64,000 nt of DNA from Erythrobacter sanguineus (lineage in GTDB: Bacteria > Pseudomonadota > Alphaproteobacteria > Sphingomonadales > Sphingomonadaceae). The notes beneath the pieces are model-generated. The model saw only the letters and a list, made by a program, of their open reading frames with translations. It searched no databases and was not told the origin of the DNA. The position numbers and the translations under genes are program-made. Numbering within the stretch: position 1 is the first letter of the stretch; the number at the start of each line of letters is the position of its first letter. Positions 63,611 through 64,000 of this stretch are shown here, piece after piece. The stretch is taken from NCBI RefSeq assembly GCF_900143235.1, contig NZ_FRDF01000013.1:1-64000 (forward strand), given 5' to 3'.

Positions 63611-64000
63611 TTACTTCGCCGCGTGCTCGGCCCGCGCCAGTTCGTGCAGCCAGTCGGCGTGGCGCGGGGCCTTTTTGGTTTGTGACCATTCCTCCAGCAT
63701 CACCGGGGCGACGCGGGCGAGTTCTTCATATTGCTCCGCCGTCCCGATATCGGCGGCCAGTTCCACCCGGTGGCCGTTGGGATCGAAGAAGTAGATCGAC
63801 TTGAAAATCCCATGATGGGTCGGGCCGAGCACGTCGATGCCCTCGCCCTCGATATGCGCCTTGGCCGCCAGCAGTGCCTCTTCCGAAGGCACCTTCAACG
63901 CCAGATGCTGCACCCATTGCGGGGTGTTGGGATCGCGGCCCATGTCGGGCTGGTTGGGCAGCTCAAAGAACGCCAGAATGTTGCCGTTCCCCGCATCGAG
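63611..64000 (-). CDS. VOC (glyoxalase/dioxygenase) family protein, N-terminus beyond window
   Basis: 130 codons are visible; the frame is open to the window edge (reading LDAGNGNILAFFELPNQPDM at the edge), so the start lies at higher coordinates. A beta-alpha-beta-beta-beta module is apparent: WVQHLALKVPSEEALLAAKA, then VLGPTHHGIFKSIYFFDPNG and HRVELAAD, in which His and Glu are the usual metal ligands. Members include glyoxalase I, fosfomycin-resistance and extradiol dioxygenase proteins; none can be chosen here. The C-terminal extension EEWSQTKKAPRHADWLHEL is found in some dioxygenase-like members. Confidence 0.82.
   Translation of the reverse strand, partial: LDAGNGNILAFFELPNQPDMGRDPNTPQWVQHLALKVPSEEALLAAKAHIEGEGIDVLGPTHHGIFKSIYFFDPNGHRVELAADIGTAEQYEELARVAPVMLEEWSQTKKAPRHADWLHELARAEHAAK

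Overview
The window is about 64 kb of GC-rich alphaproteobacterial chromosome. TonB-dependent receptors, an Ntn-hydrolase asparaginase, PEP-CTERM-like sorting and the bacteriochlorophyll genes bchE and bchJ point to Sphingomonadales, most likely an aerobic anoxygenic phototroph of the Erythrobacteraceae (Erythrobacter/Porphyrobacter type). The genus is an inference; no database was searched. Coding is dense, and many neighbouring genes overlap by 1 or 4 bases (ATGA, GTGA, TGATG), indicating translational coupling.

Layout. 1-2.45 kb looks like the right edge of an acquired island: an IS3-family end, a gene fragment, a visibly more AT-rich class III adenylate cyclase, a 58-bp direct repeat around it, and a tRNA T-arm-like remnant. 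2.6-9.7 kb is a complete sucrose system: fructokinase, intracellular GH68 sucrose hydrolase, TonB receptor, MFS sucrose porter and LacI regulator, with two mirror-image operators between the divergent arms. 9.9-16.6 kb is one leftward operon: a second TonB receptor, an ABC ATPase, two DUF3526-type permeases and a secreted M14-like zinc hydrolase. 16.9-23 kb holds housekeeping genes (thiD, two small enzymes, tRNA-Gln, ppx/gppA, rlmE, a membrane cytochrome c, pheA). 23.1-30.3 kb is a MoxR/DUF58/SpoIIM/RDD operon ending in an apparently intact class A beta-lactamase. 30.4-45.6 kb is mixed metabolism: asparaginase, GNAT, SDR, esterase, ispG, mntP, an HDAC-like hydrolase, an FAD protein, two unrelated L,D-transpeptidases, a DMT transporter, acnA and a rhodanese lipoprotein. 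45.6-51.3 kb contains a Ser/Gly-repeat surface protein with a PEP-CTERM-like tail, a ruvA-DsrE-small membrane protein-ruvB operon and aroC. 51.4-57 kb contains a GIY-YIG gene boxed by perfect 29-bp inverted repeats and the peroxide defence genes ahpC, ahpF and katG. 57.2-64 kb contains a gamma-glutamyltranspeptidase, what looks like a shrunken SPFH/ribbon-helix-helix locus, a secreted unknown, bchJ and bchE with a candidate FnrL site, nested inverted repeats and a truncated VOC protein.

The least explained parts are the TonB receptor/ABC/M14 operon, the Ser-rich heptad-repeat protein, the GIY-YIG/inverted-repeat unit, the degraded SPFH locus and several unexplained short repeats. I saw no CRISPR array, rRNA, phage structural genes or replication origin.
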